64,000 nt of DNA from Archilochus colubris (taxonomy: Eukaryota > Chordata > Aves > Apodiformes > Trochilidae): contig CM041084.1 of NCBI GenBank assembly GCA_023079485.1, positions 66,807,709-66,871,708 of the forward strand. Reading direction: 5' to 3'. Both the position numbers and the translations under genes were made by a program. The notes under the pieces were generated by a model. That model saw nothing but the letters and a program-made list of their open reading frames with translations, was not told where the DNA came from and did no database searches. Below, one piece after another: positions 42,282 through 55,750 of the stretch; position 1 is the stretch's first letter; each line of letters begins with the position of its first letter.

Positions 42282-43518
42282 GATGTACATTTCAGTTTGT
42301 TCAGTACATTTCAGTTGTAGATGCTTACGCTGAGGGTTATATTCCATAAACTTCAGTAGAATTACTGCTGGTTTCCATGTGTGCAAACCAAATAGGTACA
42401 TGGAAGATTATTTTGATCTCTCTGTCATTAAACATGACTATCAGTTTCCAGATGCCATTCTGATAGAAGTTTAAACTCATTACTACCCTATTTAAAAAAA
42501 AAATAAATCTGAAAAATGAGCAAAATTTCCTTTTTGAAAACTAACCTGCAGTAACTAGGTATATTATTTTTAAAAAGTCAGCTTTGACAGTGTACGGATG
42601 GGGAAATATATGGAAGAAAAGTAATTTGATTCCAAATGCAGTGATGGGAAATAAATTATTGGGTGGACAGATCTCTAAATACTGCATTAAAATATTTACT
42701 AATTCTTATTTTTGGGAAATACATTCTGTAGTGACAAAAAAAAAAGTTTTCTGATTTTATTTTTTTTAAGAGCATGTAATTCCTCAGATCTAAAACTTAG
42801 ATTGATACATTATGCTAAGCATTTAAGAGATATTAAGGGAACTGAAAGAATTTTAAATTATGCTAGTGACATTCATTTTCACTGTTAATGACCTATTTAC
42901 AATGATAGCAGCTTAACAAGCTTTTAACTGACAGCAATGATATCCCACTGCTGTATGGCATTATTATCACATTATGAAGAAAAAAACCCCACAGTTCCTT
43001 GTTCTCATCATTCAGATATTTTTATTCTCTATTTCAGGGAGTTTGTTAGGAGATATTGTCTCTTTCCACCTATCCAGAAAAATTCTAATTCCATTTGTTG
43101 GGATCGAAAACCCACTTGGGCATTGCAACAGGTGCAACCTGCTTGTCATCTTTACAACCCTACCTGAGTAGTCTCTTCAGTTTGTTTTTCACTTTGCAGT
43201 TGTGCAAGCTACCATCAAAACAGACCCTCAGCTGAGCTGAGCTGCAAATCCTTCTTAACCACAAAACCATTACCAGAGATGTAGGAACAGTAAGGACAGG
43301 CTTAGAAAACGAGTGATTACATTTTTGTGTCTAAATATGCAGCAAGACTTTGCTTGAGCTCAAAGAATTTGGTGGTTGCCTCATGGTGAATGAACAACAA
43401 CTTCATGCCTTATAACCCCAGAGGTTCTGATCCCCTTGGATCATAGTGGGTTCTGGCAGGACCTCCAGAGCTCCATAGGGAGGTGCTCAGTTACCCAACT
43501 GCGGCTCCATTTCTCTCT

Positions 43519-43605
43519 TCATAGAATCATAGAAAGGTTTGGTTTGGAAGGGAGCTTAAAGATCCTGTTCCAATGCCTTTGCCATGGGCAGGAATACCGC
43601 TCAAA
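43519..43605 (-). mobile_element. CR1 LINE, short 3' fragment
   Basis: TCATAGAATCATAGAAAGG, then GGTTTGGAAGGGAGCTTAAA and TTGCCATGGGCAGGAA, are the inverse of a CR1 tail and 3' UTR. It is truncated within 90 bp. Confidence 0.87.
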
Positions 43606-45894
43606 AAAAGTGGAAGTCAAAGCCATTGGCTTGAGGAGAAATGAGCACTGCCTGAACATTGCCAGAACCTCAAAGGAGGTGAATGCTGTACTAGTCCTCT
43701 TACTTCTCCACCCATTCAGTAAGCATTAGGCAGAACAGAAGGGTCTTGATGCAGTTCTCAAACTCACCTCAGAGCAAACAAATTCAGCAAGGCATCAAAA
43801 TGATCTGCACAGGAAAAGAATGTGGAGTTCGGATTGTTTTTTGTGGGTAGGTGGGTCTGAAGCTTCTCCCTTCCAGCACTGGAAATGTTCCCCCAGTACC
43901 ACAGGAAAGTAATTCTAGTTCAGACCAGGGATGATAAAGAAAACAAAAAGTAGCAGAAAATGAAAGGCTATGAAAATTGTGGTATAGGAGGGGAGCAAGG
44001 AAAGTATTATGGCATCTGAGACAAGATGAACCAGGAAATAATGCAGAAAGGTAGATGTGAAAAGGCACCATATGAGAAACTAGTACAGCAGGAGGCAGTG
44101 ATGCAAATGAATGGATGGGGACAATCAATGGACATCTAATTGGATTGTCAGCCTCCTAGTATACAGATGGGGTATGTTATATAAAGCCCTAAACATAAGT
44201 GTTTAAAATTCGAAGACAGAATGATATATAGCAGAGAGATATGCCACAGTTTCAGGCACTCTGGGTAAAAAGGAAAAATATTTCAGCACTAAACAAATTA
44301 CATGATCACAGAGTCGTGAAAAGAAAGAAGTATTAACATAGATTGGTTTAGATGTACGAGATTTATCAAGTTAGAATAAAGTATTATTTCAGGCTACATT
44401 CATTTGTGCTTCATTTATATTGCAAAAGGCGCTGAAATAATAAAATTATGAAGCCCCAAAAGCACTTAATAACCACAAAAATGAAGCTGATGCACTAATA
44501 TCATTAACACTGATAAACTAGGTCAACACTGAGAAAAATAAAACAAAGATGGAGGAAGAAGAAAGCTCCACCCAGAGATGCTACTCCAGAGTGCTGGCTT
44601 TGGTGCTGCACTCCCCACACAGTGCTGTGCAGTAATGACTACAGATGATGCAGCTCTTTGACCTCTTTAACACAGACACTGCTCACACTGCGTAGAATCT
44701 CTGCTTGCTGCAGCTAGCATCCAAATGGCTCCTTAATATAGAAACCTGTGAGGAAATGCTCCCTCTACCAGTAGTTTATCAAGCCTCAGATTAGGAAAGA
44801 GGGCCTTTAAGCCTCAGAGGCTTATCTGCAGTGCAGCAGGAGTCTGGAGAGGCAAGGTGAGGACAGCCAGGAAGATGCCAGCTCTTGAGTTACTCTACGA
44901 TGTGTGGCTCAGGAAGGTAATTTCAGCACTAGGTCACAGCCTTCCTCACTCTGACTATAAACATCATGTGCTCAATTTGCCTAAAACGATTAGAGAATCA
45001 ACCTTAATCCAGATGTGTTGCCCCTACTCTGCAGCACCTTCCCAGAGCATGGCAATTTTCCGTGATGAGAACAACTCCCCAAAAATCAAAGGAACAAAAG
45101 GTAGTCCTCAAGTCCAGAAGACACATAAAACACTACATAAAATAAACACCAAAGAGTGATGACGAGTGCTAGCCAAACCAGCAGACACAGTGGAGAGCCA
45201 GAACTGCTCAGCTCTGTCTCAGAATCTGACCCACTCCTGCTATAAAACAGATGCGTAAATGATTACAGTGATTATGCAGGGGAGCAAGATTATGCAAGTG
45301 CTAAGCACTGCTGTTATAATACAGATACACAAACGAGTATAAAGGGGCCTGGGGATGCAGCATTTCTCGTTAGCTTTCTTAGGAAGGCGAAGAAAGAAGG
45401 ACAAAGAGGGGATAAATAAACACAGTTAGGAATTATCTAGGTAGGAAAGAGAGAAATCGTGTCTTTCTGTCATGCACTCCTTTGCTCAGACTCCAGCACA
45501 GCAGCAAAACAGCAGAGACAGAAGCGCAAAGGCAAGGAACTAAACTGTTCATTAAAACTCAGGATAGGAAAGAGCTGACAAGCATTATAGTGCCGCAGAA
45601 GATCATTCTTCTCAACTTTCTGGCACAGTAAGATCAGGAACAACTGTCATTAGAAAAAAGGAGAGGAAAAAAAAAATCAAGGACAGTGGAGCAAAGTCAT
45701 AGTCCAGTTCTGAAGAGCAGAAAGTGGCAGCAGAAATACACAAAAGCTGTACATTTAAGTATGGGGAATCTGTAAGCTTTCTGAAAAGGGAGTCTAACTG
45801 TTACTATAATGGCAACGTTAAAATAGCTGCTTTTAAATCCCCTTCCTCAAATGAAGCCTAATACAAGACTGCAAAAACTGTAAGACATATTTGG
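43606..45894. other. Intronic stretch, nothing recognised
   Basis: Unique sequence. The frames are short and without splice context. Confidence 0.55.
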
Positions 45895-46530
45895 ATGCAA
45901 AAGCAAAAGCAGACAAAGATCACAGACGCAAAACTTCAGCCTCAGGAATGCAGCAAGCTCAGCACTAGCGCTTTATCAGGGATGAAGGGGCCATTCTTGC
46001 TCCATCCTCCCTACCCTGTGCCCAGAGCCTCCTCCACTAGGCCCATGGTGCCCAGGGGGCAGGAAAGAAGCCAGCGCACATCCACGTGCCAGCCTTATCT
46101 CCTCTCACCTCCTCACCATGAGCTGCTGAGCAGGGAGTTGCACCGGAGAGTTCAGGAGGCCCAAGCTGCCTCAGCCTTCAGGACTCAGGTGTCCCTGCTG
46201 CTTGGGAGCAGAGGCAGAAAAGGGTCACTGTCCCTCTGCCACAGTTTAGCCCCTTGCAGGTGCCTGAAGCACAGAGTGCCTTCCTGCTCTTCCCCCTTGG
46301 TCTGTCAGCCTAAGTCTGTGGGTGACTGCCCCTTAACCAAGCTCTACCATCTCGGTCTAGTTGACAAAATGCACTCCTATTGCCTCATGCATTCCAGCCA
46401 GATCAGGGACCAGTCTGAGGGAAAGGAAAAGCCTGGCAAGGCAATAAAACAAACCGCTGAGGGTCAGGGACCATTTCAGCCAGCACCGGAGCCTTCAGCT
46501 GAAATATCCCTGAAATTCTCAGGGCAGTGA
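45895..46530 (+). other. Unexplained 211-codon open frame
   Basis: The frame runs from ATG (MQKQKQTKITDAKLQPQECS) to a stop at 46530. It is rich in S, P, Q, R and L, has no domain, membrane segment or signal peptide that I recognise, and shows no splice context. The region 45960-46560 is GC-richer than its surroundings, which lowers the stop-codon frequency and can explain a chance frame of this length. It may also be part of a non-coding transcript. I do not call it a gene. Confidence 0.2.
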
Positions 46531-47599
46531 TCACCTCAGTCCTGTGCCAGGGTGGCATGTGGGGCCCAGCCCCTCACTTGGGTCTTTTAGCAACAGAAGA
46601 AGAGGCCTCTACCTTCTGTCTTTTCATTATGAATATAGACAGGTCTTAGGAGAAAGAAAGCACTAAGATGCTATATCCAAAGATTACACAGTATTTATTG
46701 GAATTACAGTACATTGCCTCAAAGGGATATGAACCTATTCAGGCAAACATAGCAGAAGATTAGGAAGATATATTTTAATCTTCACCCAATATTTTCAGTG
46801 GTGCTGTTCTTGAAAGGTACTACTAGCATCTTACAGGCCGCATGGTCTCTGTCTAATATGCCATTATTATAAATCCACATTTTCAGCTCATTTTTCCCCA
46901 CTTTGATGAACGGTTTTAAACCATGCTTAAAATAGCATGGTTAATAGTTTAAAAGGCAAATTAAGATCCTTGCACATAACTTTGGTAAATTGGAAAAAAT
47001 AGTTTTCCTGTTCCATAAGTATTGCAAACTCCTTCAATGCTTTCTATCTTGAATTCCCCCCATCCTTTTTACCCTGAGACTCCATCCCAACTGACTCTTG
47101 CTGTGACAGAAACCCTCCTCTGTAGGCATTTTCTCTACTAAAAGTTTGTGGATAAATTAAGAATCAAAGGTTAGTTATACATTTAACACAAACTTCAACA
47201 GTACTGTTTTTACCTAAGCTTTGGAAGGTTTACTTCCCATCGCTCAACTTGCCCAACCAACTAAAAGGTTTGAAAAATTAATGTGACCAAAGACTTTGCC
47301 TAGCTGATGCTGAATGCCAGAAGCAAAGCCTGGGGTAAAATACAAATACATGGAAAGAGTAGCTTGGACAGGTTTTATTAGGGCTGGTTTGGTATACCTC
47401 AGATTACTACTCCTATCTTCCTTGTTTTTTCCCTCATAATGACAGGGTACATGCCTTGGCTCCAAAAACTGCCAAACACACACTCTCAAGACGTATAAAC
47501 ATACCTGTAAGGCCCTTAAGGATAGTTTTCTGAATTTTTGTTAGAGGATGTCATTCTGTTAGTATATCACTCATCTATCTATATTTATACTACAAGGTG

Positions 47600-47840
47600 T
47601 TTGCAGAATCTGACTGCCATTTGAGACTGTGTGGTAAGTGCCTAGCAAGGAGTTGCTGCCATCATAAATTTATTAAGGTGTCATTATGCATCACTGTCAT
47701 TAATTATTGGCCTTGATTCTATAGGTTCAAATAACATCTGGTCTGTAGAACAATGCATTTAGTTCAATTAAAAATCACTAAATTGTTTTTATTAAGTTTT
47801 TAGCTGCCAGCAGTATCAATGGATTTTAAAACATCCGTTC
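47600..47840. promoter_or_regulatory. Candidate conserved non-coding element
   Basis: GGTGTCATTATGCATCACTG, TCATTAATTATTGGCC and TTCAATTAAAAATCACTAAA occur within 150 bp of repeat-free sequence with no coding potential. Homeodomain/POU-type cores are crowded. Inferred from appearance. Confidence 0.3.
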
Positions 47841-48550
47841 CTCTTATAAGGACATCTCAAGGATGAACCTAGATAGAATACACCAATTTTTCCTCCATGT
47901 GAAAACTCTGGAGATAATCTTCACACATTCCTTTGCTGGGGAAAAAACTTAACATTTCCCCCACCTCTCCCCTGTTAATTCAACTCTTACAAATATTTTT
48001 GGTCCATGAAGGAGTATTCTTGGCAGTTTACCCAACTGAATGGGTGATCAAACCCCTCACATCTAACCTAACAAAATACAGAGATCACTTATACCAAAGG
48101 AAGGAAGTGTTACAAGTGGTTAAAGAGAGAGTGCACATGGCAGGGATTCACCAATCTCTGAGTATTTTTCACTATCACTTCAACACAGAAAGTGCTGGTT
48201 TTCCTGCTTCTATCATTCTGAGGCCTGGGAGATTTTAAATGATGTATGTCATCACTGAAAACAAAAGCCTCAAAATGGCTTTTGAAAACTGAGGCAAAAA
48301 GCAAAATTTAACATTATTTTCAGTGTGCTGGTACAGCAAGCCAGGGAAGACCCTTGAGCAATTCCTGTACGAACACTTCCATGGCGTGGTCAATGGGAAA
48401 GCCAGTCAGAATATGGGACAGCACTGCTGTATTTAATAATAATGATGGTTTAGTCAAATCAATCAGATAAGTATGTGCTGTATTAAAAAACTGAACACTA
48501 TACTTGTTCTTCCTTTAGTTGGTCTGCAAATAACAACTCTTAGTTTCTTC

Positions 48551-48612
48551 TGGTTGGTTTTTTTTTGTTGTTTTTTTGGGGGGGGTTGTTGGTTTTGTTG
48601 TTGGTGGGTTCT
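48551..48612 (+). repeat. T/G-only low-complexity tract with a G8 run
   Basis: About 60 bp consists almost only of T and G, including TTTTTTTGGGGGGGG and GTTGTTGG units. It is asymmetric in strand composition. Confidence 0.85.
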
Positions 48613-49037
48613 TTTCCACCTTTAAAGATATAAAGTGCACTTCATTAGGTTTATTCACTTCTTACAAAGTGCTCAGCCACTGAGCTGAATAATTTCTAGT
48701 ACCTGCACATCATCTCTTTCATCTACCAACTTCAGCCCCAAGCAGATGGATGTGAATCTTCCCAAAGTCACTAATACACAATACACCTGAAGTCTTAAAG
48801 TATCCTCTCCCTTCCTCATTCAATTTTGACAGAATTCTTTGTTCTGCTGCCTAGCTCTTTTTTTTGCTCTTTTACATCGAAGCATCTGATGCCTGGATAT
48901 AATGTTACAGTACTCTGGGTCAGGTGATATTTTACAGCAACTCCTTGAGGCTGTCCCAATAAGAGCCAAGAACACATCAGAATGGAAAAAAAACCTTGAC
49001 CTTTTATGCTGTTGTATAGACTAAGGAAATAATTCAG

Positions 49038-49110
49038 GATATATGGGGACCTCAAGAGGTCATCCAGCCCAACCACATAAGTACTTACACTTGTGCTTCT
49101 CTTGGGCTTC
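49038..49110 (-). mobile_element. Possible CR1 LINE remnant
   Basis: GGGGACCTCAAGAGGTCATC followed by CAGCCCAACC matches the inverse CR1 3' UTR motif (GGTTGGACTAGATGACCTTG, then AGGTCCC). Nothing else of the element is clear. Confidence 0.5.
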
Positions 49111-50059
49111 TCCTCCAAACAGTGGCAGGATCTATCCTTCAATTAATAATAAAGTTAATTTTTGAAAGCTTTATTTCAGTATGTTTTAGAAATGTGATAT
49201 TTTACACTCCATTACAACTAAATGAAAAAAACCCAAAACATTTCATGTCAGAAAGTATCAAGATGGATAAACCAGACATTTCTGGAACAATTTATCATGA
49301 AAACTTTCTCAGAAATTGACCAGGCTCTTTTTACAGCTTTCAGTTTTGAATAAAAATAACTTTTTCAGCTCAAAACACGAAACAACATTTTAATGAGAAA
49401 ATCTCTTTAATGAGAAAAGCCTTCTATGCTGTGCTGCCAATGAGTGATTTCACCTAGATGAAGCTGGGCGTGTTTGGATGCGTAGCTGTTTCTGCTGATG
49501 TTTCAAAGCAGCAAAGTCCTTTGGGGGCCACTTATTCTCCTGTACTTGGTCTTTCTGACATGATAACTTCTGCCAATCCAAAACCCAAAGCAGAGTCTGG
49601 CTGCTGAGCGATCAAGAGCACGTGCACACAGACATGGACTAATCAATACAGCTCTCACTGTAATTCCTTTATGAACAAAAGTAAAATAGTAATTTACTAA
49701 AAAACTCAGGCAACAGAATATTCTTCCCCATGATTTGACCTTTTTTCTCTTATGCCTGCCTGGAGTCCTTAGACTGAACAAATATTTGCAGCTGATGGTT
49801 CAACAAATTACCACAAGGCACGTAATGTTGTAACAGCTAGCAGAATATAATGTTAAAAAGGATGAAAGACATAACAGACAGACCTGTAATCTCCAAAGTA
49901 GTTTTACATGGGAGCAAGCTAAAGTATCCAGGCCACTCATGACTTGTCAGCTAATAATGCAATCACTTCTTGTTCTAATACTGTGCTGTAGTACAAACCA
50001 ATCATTTATTCTGCAAGTCTTTGAGTAAAACTGCATAAACAACAATAACCCTCCTCCAA

Positions 50060-50220
50060 ACATGACATTTTTATTTCATGCTGTACGTGAATTAATTGAA
50101 ATTCAAATTCAAATGCTTTCTGCATACGCAGTTGGATGCTTGTCCTGTCTCTTAGCGAAGCGTGTGTTCTAGCAACCGAACACTGCCATGCTAAGTTGTC
50201 AGATAAGCTAGGAAAGAATT
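50060..50220. promoter_or_regulatory. Candidate conserved non-coding element
   Basis: GTGAATTAATTGAAATTC, an AATTCAAATTCAAA direct repeat, CTGCATACGCAGTTGG and a group of CpGs (CTTAGCGAAGCGTG, GCAACCGAAC) stand out from the surrounding CpG-poor DNA. Inferred from appearance. Confidence 0.28.
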
Positions 50221-53200
50221 TCTAAATAAATTATTTTCAAGTCACTGCCTTTATTTTAAGCAACAAGAAGTATTTATGCACTGAGTCCTTAGCTACAGAC
50301 AAGCTTTCTCAGAAAGGAAGAACTCAGTCCAACATATAGTTCTATTTATTTTATATAGGAAAAAAAAAGAAAAAATGCATAATGGAAAGAATATTTTCCA
50401 CCTGAAGCTACTATAAGGCCATATAATATAGGAGCTGTAGTGTGACATTACTATTAAACTGAGCCAAAAGTTTATTTCAGTATGTTCTACCCACCTCTAC
50501 CCTAAATGTCAACCAAGTTGGAGGAGAAACCAAAGTTGCTGCAGGTGTGGGAGGTAAATCCACTCCACCAGTGGGGAGAAAGATGAACTAGAGCTGGTGG
50601 AGAAGATCCTTGTGCCTGCTGAGGGAACAGGAAGGGCAGAGATAGATAGGAAAAAAGCAGAAGCATAGGCTAAATTTGCCCTTTCTATATTGCAAGTGCA
50701 AATTAAGGCTGGAGGAAACAATCATGATGAGGAGTGAGGGCTGCAAACCTACTTTTCCTTTATGCAATGAGAACATATACTGAGCCTGATGGTACCAGCA
50801 GTGCCAGCTTTTCTCTCCCCTCGCCCCCAGTATATCTCTCCATCAGCATGAAATAATCTAGTTTTACAACAACTGTTTGCTAACCTGTTACAATCAACTT
50901 GCAGCAAGCAGACAGGACTGAAAAAGGAAATAAACTACTTCTCATTTCAACTAAGAATGAAACTTTTATCTAGATAATACTTGGTAAAATATTGTATTAA
51001 CTGTCAGCAGAAATACTAAACGTTGTCCTTCTTACTATTGTGAATAAATTTACTTTAGAGGACATTTCCTGAGAATGCAGGAAATAAATAAAACAGCTAG
51101 CAAGTTAATATTCTGTTTAATACTGCGATTGTTTTTTGTCCTTAGCCTTCAAGGCATGGAGTAAATAGGAGAACAACAACAAAATTACAGCTGGACAAAG
51201 AATCTAGGGTTTGCAGAAAACAGATACTCAGAAAAGACCAAACTGCAAGACGATAATGATGAAATAGAAGTTTTCAGAGGAAAGAGGAAGAACTTATTCC
51301 TACAGGAAGATTGTGATTTTAAAAGTCAATTAACTGTCAACTGAAAATCACCCATCCTCAATATAAATCACAAAAGAATTAATTAACTAAAATACCTTGT
51401 GTATTTCCAGCAAGCTGGGTTTAAATGATTTTCTTGTGGAAGTGTTTTAAACACTACCACATTACACATACAGAGTTTGTGTTCCCTGTAGAACATTTGA
51501 AAAACGTCACTTGCACTTATACCATAGGACAAAAATAGCACTAGTATTGTTGTGTGCTCCATATTTCACTGCAACAGAGAAACTTAACTCACTTGTTCAG
51601 TTAACTATGGATAGTAGTGTGTTTGCATATGCTTAGGTATTGCAGAACGCTGAGAGGAGAGCAAATAAGAAGACAGATGTTCATCTTGTGCAATGTGTCA
51701 GCTGGGGTCATGACAATCTGAACCAACTGAAGACCTTTACCTACACATTTACACATCCTTTAAATGTTTGCCTTGTGCAAGACAGCGTAATGGAGGATAT
51801 GAATGATATTTGCATCGTCTTGTCAGATATGACATTTCAGTCTGGAGATGAAGTATTAAATGTCTGAATAACACAGCCTTGAGGGGAAAGCAAAGAGGCA
51901 GCAAAAAAAAAAACCCCTCCAAAATTTCCCATGTGGCAGCTTTACACAAATATTAAAAAAAAAAAAGAAGAAAAAAAGGTGTCAACTACTTTCTGGGGTA
52001 AGTGATGCAAATGAAGTTTCAGCAGTGATAGAACTAAGGGGCAAAACACAAGTTACACATTGCAAATGCAGTATTCTTATGCAATATGTACTACATTTCC
52101 ATGTAATATACAAACATGCACCTTTGCTTATGGCTCTGCTGTTCACCTTTCCTCTGTGTGGTTCTATCTGTTGGTCTTACTAGCACATCTGCAAGCTCTA
52201 CAATGTCTGTACACAGAGATGTAAATCTCTATTTATCATGAGAAGCAAAACCACAGATGACTGAAATGACCTCTCTCATTCTCCCAGAGACAAATGCATG
52301 TCCCATGGCACGCACACAGAAAATCACCAGTTTCTACCCCATCACAAACAATGGGTGATCATTTAAGGTCTCAAAATCAGGTAGAAGCCCTCTTGCAGGT
52401 TATCAGTCTGCGAGCAAAATGTTTTTTCTGAAATAAAAAATTTAAATATTTAAACACATAACGTGATTTTTGGCAGACTAAAACTGTCTCAGCTTTGGCC
52501 CCTTCTGGGATATTTTTTTCCTTAGTAGAGAAGAAAGTGAGCTAGTAATTACACCATGCAGCTCTAAGACCAATTAACAATCTGCAGCATGCCCCACTTC
52601 TTTTATCCTTCACTGGTCACGCTACAGGCGGCATTAACTGTCTAATAAATAGGTGAGCACTGCTTAACGCTTTGCAAGGTTTCAGCATTTCTCTTCACCC
52701 CTGGCACCAATTCTTTCTTTCTCTTGGCTATTAGCAGCTCAGTCTGGCAGTATGCAGATGCTATTCTGTGGTGTGCTCCAAGACACACACTGTTGTTGGG
52801 CTCCCCTGGGCTATGAAAGGCAGGTGGCGTATTCACGTTCTGAAAAGAAAGCTTCGCTAATGACCTCGCAAAGGTCTCCAAGAGATTTTTTTTATTTCTT
52901 TTTTTTTTCCCCCTAGCTAATCAGCCAGACAAAAAATTTACTTCTGTTGGGAAGGATGGATGGTTTTGAGACAGCTATGAGTGGTAAAGGGCAAATGTTA
53001 GAAGTATTTCTAATATACATCTATTTCCTGAAAGCTAAACGTGCCCAGTACAATGAACTGTGAGGAAATATTGAAAGTGCACACGCTCAGTGCACCAGGC
53101 TCTTCAGGGACCAAGTACGCAAGCCCTGGTCCTGTAAAAATGCCTGACCTGGCTTAGCAACCATAATTTGTTATGCCTTAAATATACATACCCAGCACTG

Positions 53201-54929
53201 TTTTCAAGGCTGTAGTATTTGGGTTCTTTTAAAGTCAAGGTGGGAAGTAATTATGGGGGTGTATAACTAGTACAGAAGCATGCAGGCGAGTTACCCAGTG
53301 CTCACTGGTACCACAGGATAGTGCTGCTACCAGGAAAATCTGTAAAGGTAGATCTCTTTCTTCTAAGACTCCTATTAGGCAATATATGAACAAGCATGAC
53401 ACATACATTTTCTTTGCCTGTAATAAGCAGTTCATACCAACACAAAATTGTCAACCTCGTCATCAGTGTGACAGAGTGCACAAGAAGTGTTTGTCTATCA
53501 AATAGTGTATTGCCTGAAAATATGTATCCTATTTATCAATGTCTACAGGAAGTTGCAGCAACATATACAAATTAAGAATCAAAAGTATATACTGACTCTT
53601 ACATACTATACTCCCAGAAAATATAACAATAGCAGTTTATCTGTAATAAAACCACGTATGAGTAAGTTCAGCTTTTCAGGCAAATAGATTAATTGGTCAT
53701 ACACATTAGTATTAGTAAAAACAGAGAGATAGCATTCAAGAAGTAATTTCTTTTTCTCTCTATTTCTTTAATCGTCTAATTACACATATATATTTTAAGA
53801 AAAAAAATTACTAACACTTGCAGTCTTTATTTGGATTTTGTAGAAAATTTGTGCGTGGTGTGTATTTAAGTATATAAACATGTATAGACACACAGAAGTT
53901 CACAGGTATTTACGTACTTTTAATATATTGTCTGCTTTTTTACAACTGTCTCAGAGGAACAACAACAACAAAAAGGTAACTGCTTTCAATTTTCCTGAGT
54001 AGCACCATTATTGAAAGAAAGGTAAGGTTTTGGCTGGTTTATCTGGAATCCATTCTCTTTCTCTACCAGCTAAAGAAAAGAGACCTTTATGAAAGTCATT
54101 AGTTGAGAGTTTGCTCCTATCCCTCTTTGTTGGTTTACTACATCCTGCCAGTATTGCAAGTGCACCATAAAACTATGGAGCAAAACATGATACTCTGCCT
54201 TTTCATTCACCCCATTTTCAGCCTTGCACATCATAGCCTACACTTGTAGATACACTAGTATACACAGATCACATCTAAGTGACCATCTGAACTCCTAAAA
54301 AGAGAAGTTTGACAAAATAAAGACCATATGAAATGGTTCTGGAATGCTCCAAGGAATGGCAATATCATAGTAGCCACACAACAACACTGATTTGGCACTT
54401 GGTGTGTGGCATTGTTCCCATCCAGTTCCATGTAAGCAAAGGGAAATGAAAAACCCCATATTGAGGAGAGGAGGAAATGAAAAAAAAATTGTTCCTCTTT
54501 GCAGACCATGGCTTGAACAATGTCTATTGAGGAAAGATCCTCATTGGAAAGATCTAAAGAATCTCTTCAGAAGGTCAGATTTGGATACTAGAGAGTTTTA
54601 TCACCCTCAAGTTATATGCACTCTAAACATTTACTGTCCTGCTGGCAGGCCTCTTGCCTCACCTCCATTTCAAGCTCATCTCTTCTGCCAGCAATCAAAC
54701 ATGCTTTTTGATTTGTACATTGATCCAAGCAATCAATGTATGTGCACACTCTACCCCACTCCCTGAGCCCAACACCAACATGCACAAAATGCTTAATGAT
54801 GCTCTCATTCACAGGTTTGACATGGGTTACAAGCATTGTCACATGTCACAAGTAACTTGTAACTTGAAGTGTGCCAACAGCACTTGCTGATGTTAGAACT
54901 GCAAAATTCTAACAAACTTAAGTCACTCG
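50221..54929. other. Intronic stretch, nothing recognised
   Basis: Repeat-poor, AT-rich, with an A-rich patch near 51900-51980. No exon found. Confidence 0.55.
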
Positions 54930-55300
54930 CACTTTAATTGTAATGAAGGAGCAGTAAATCGGTCTGATTAATCTTAATTAAATTTAAATAAATTTTGAAT
55001 GGTGTAAAATGTAATGTGCAGTAGGCCAAGAGACCACCCCATGTTAGAAGCCCCAAGCAATATTGTTTTAATGCATCATACCCCCTGTGATTTGAAGCCT
55101 CAGAGGAAACGAAACAAAAATTGCTTAAAAAAATACATCTAAAACCATCCCATACTTTATTCCTACTAATGTGCTCAACGTTTGGTGTTATGTTAGTAGA
55201 GTCTATATAAATGGTCTCCTAATCACTTGATAAATCTTTTAATAAAGGAACGACTTCCATAGTTGTCAATTAGTTATGTAATCAGCAAGTGTTTGCTATC
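54930..55300. promoter_or_regulatory. Candidate conserved non-coding element
   Basis: CTGATTAATCTTAATTAAA at about 54963 and TTGTCAATTAGTTATGTAATC at about 55263 flank repeat-free sequence with several further ATTA/TAAA cores. Inferred from appearance. Confidence 0.28.
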
Positions 55301-55728
55301 CATCAAACAGCAGAAGCAAACTCCACTGCGAATCACCAGACTGTACCAGAGACTGGGGAAGCAGAAAGAAGAAATTAAATTCCTATTACTAGTTAATTTT
55401 ATCTCTGCTGCCCAGCAGAGCTAGCTTCTGCTACAAGTTTACAATACAGTCAACTCCTCTTCTAAGCTGCCAGAAGTTACAAGAGGATCAGAACCTAAAA
55501 CTGATGTCATGACATGACAAAAGAAATAAATAAAACAAACAGAAAAACATTTTACTATTGCTTTGGACACTTTGAGAACCAAACTACTGCCAGATCAGAC
55601 CTAATATCCACTACTTACTACACATTTATCAGAACCCAGCATCAGAATTTGGGGTGACATAAATTTCAACTCTCCCCATTCAAAACATTTTTGGCTCTTA
55701 TTTCCCTGCAGATTTGCAATGAAGGGAC

Positions 55729-55750
55729 AAAAAAAAAAAAAAAAAAAAAA
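55729..55750 (+). repeat. Poly-A run
   Basis: Twenty-two uninterrupted A. No retrocopy is apparent immediately upstream. Confidence 0.9.

Noticed and set aside
55729..55750. Poly-A run as the tail of a processed retrocopy
   Set aside because: The sequence upstream has no open frame or recognisable gene, and no flanking target duplication was seen.
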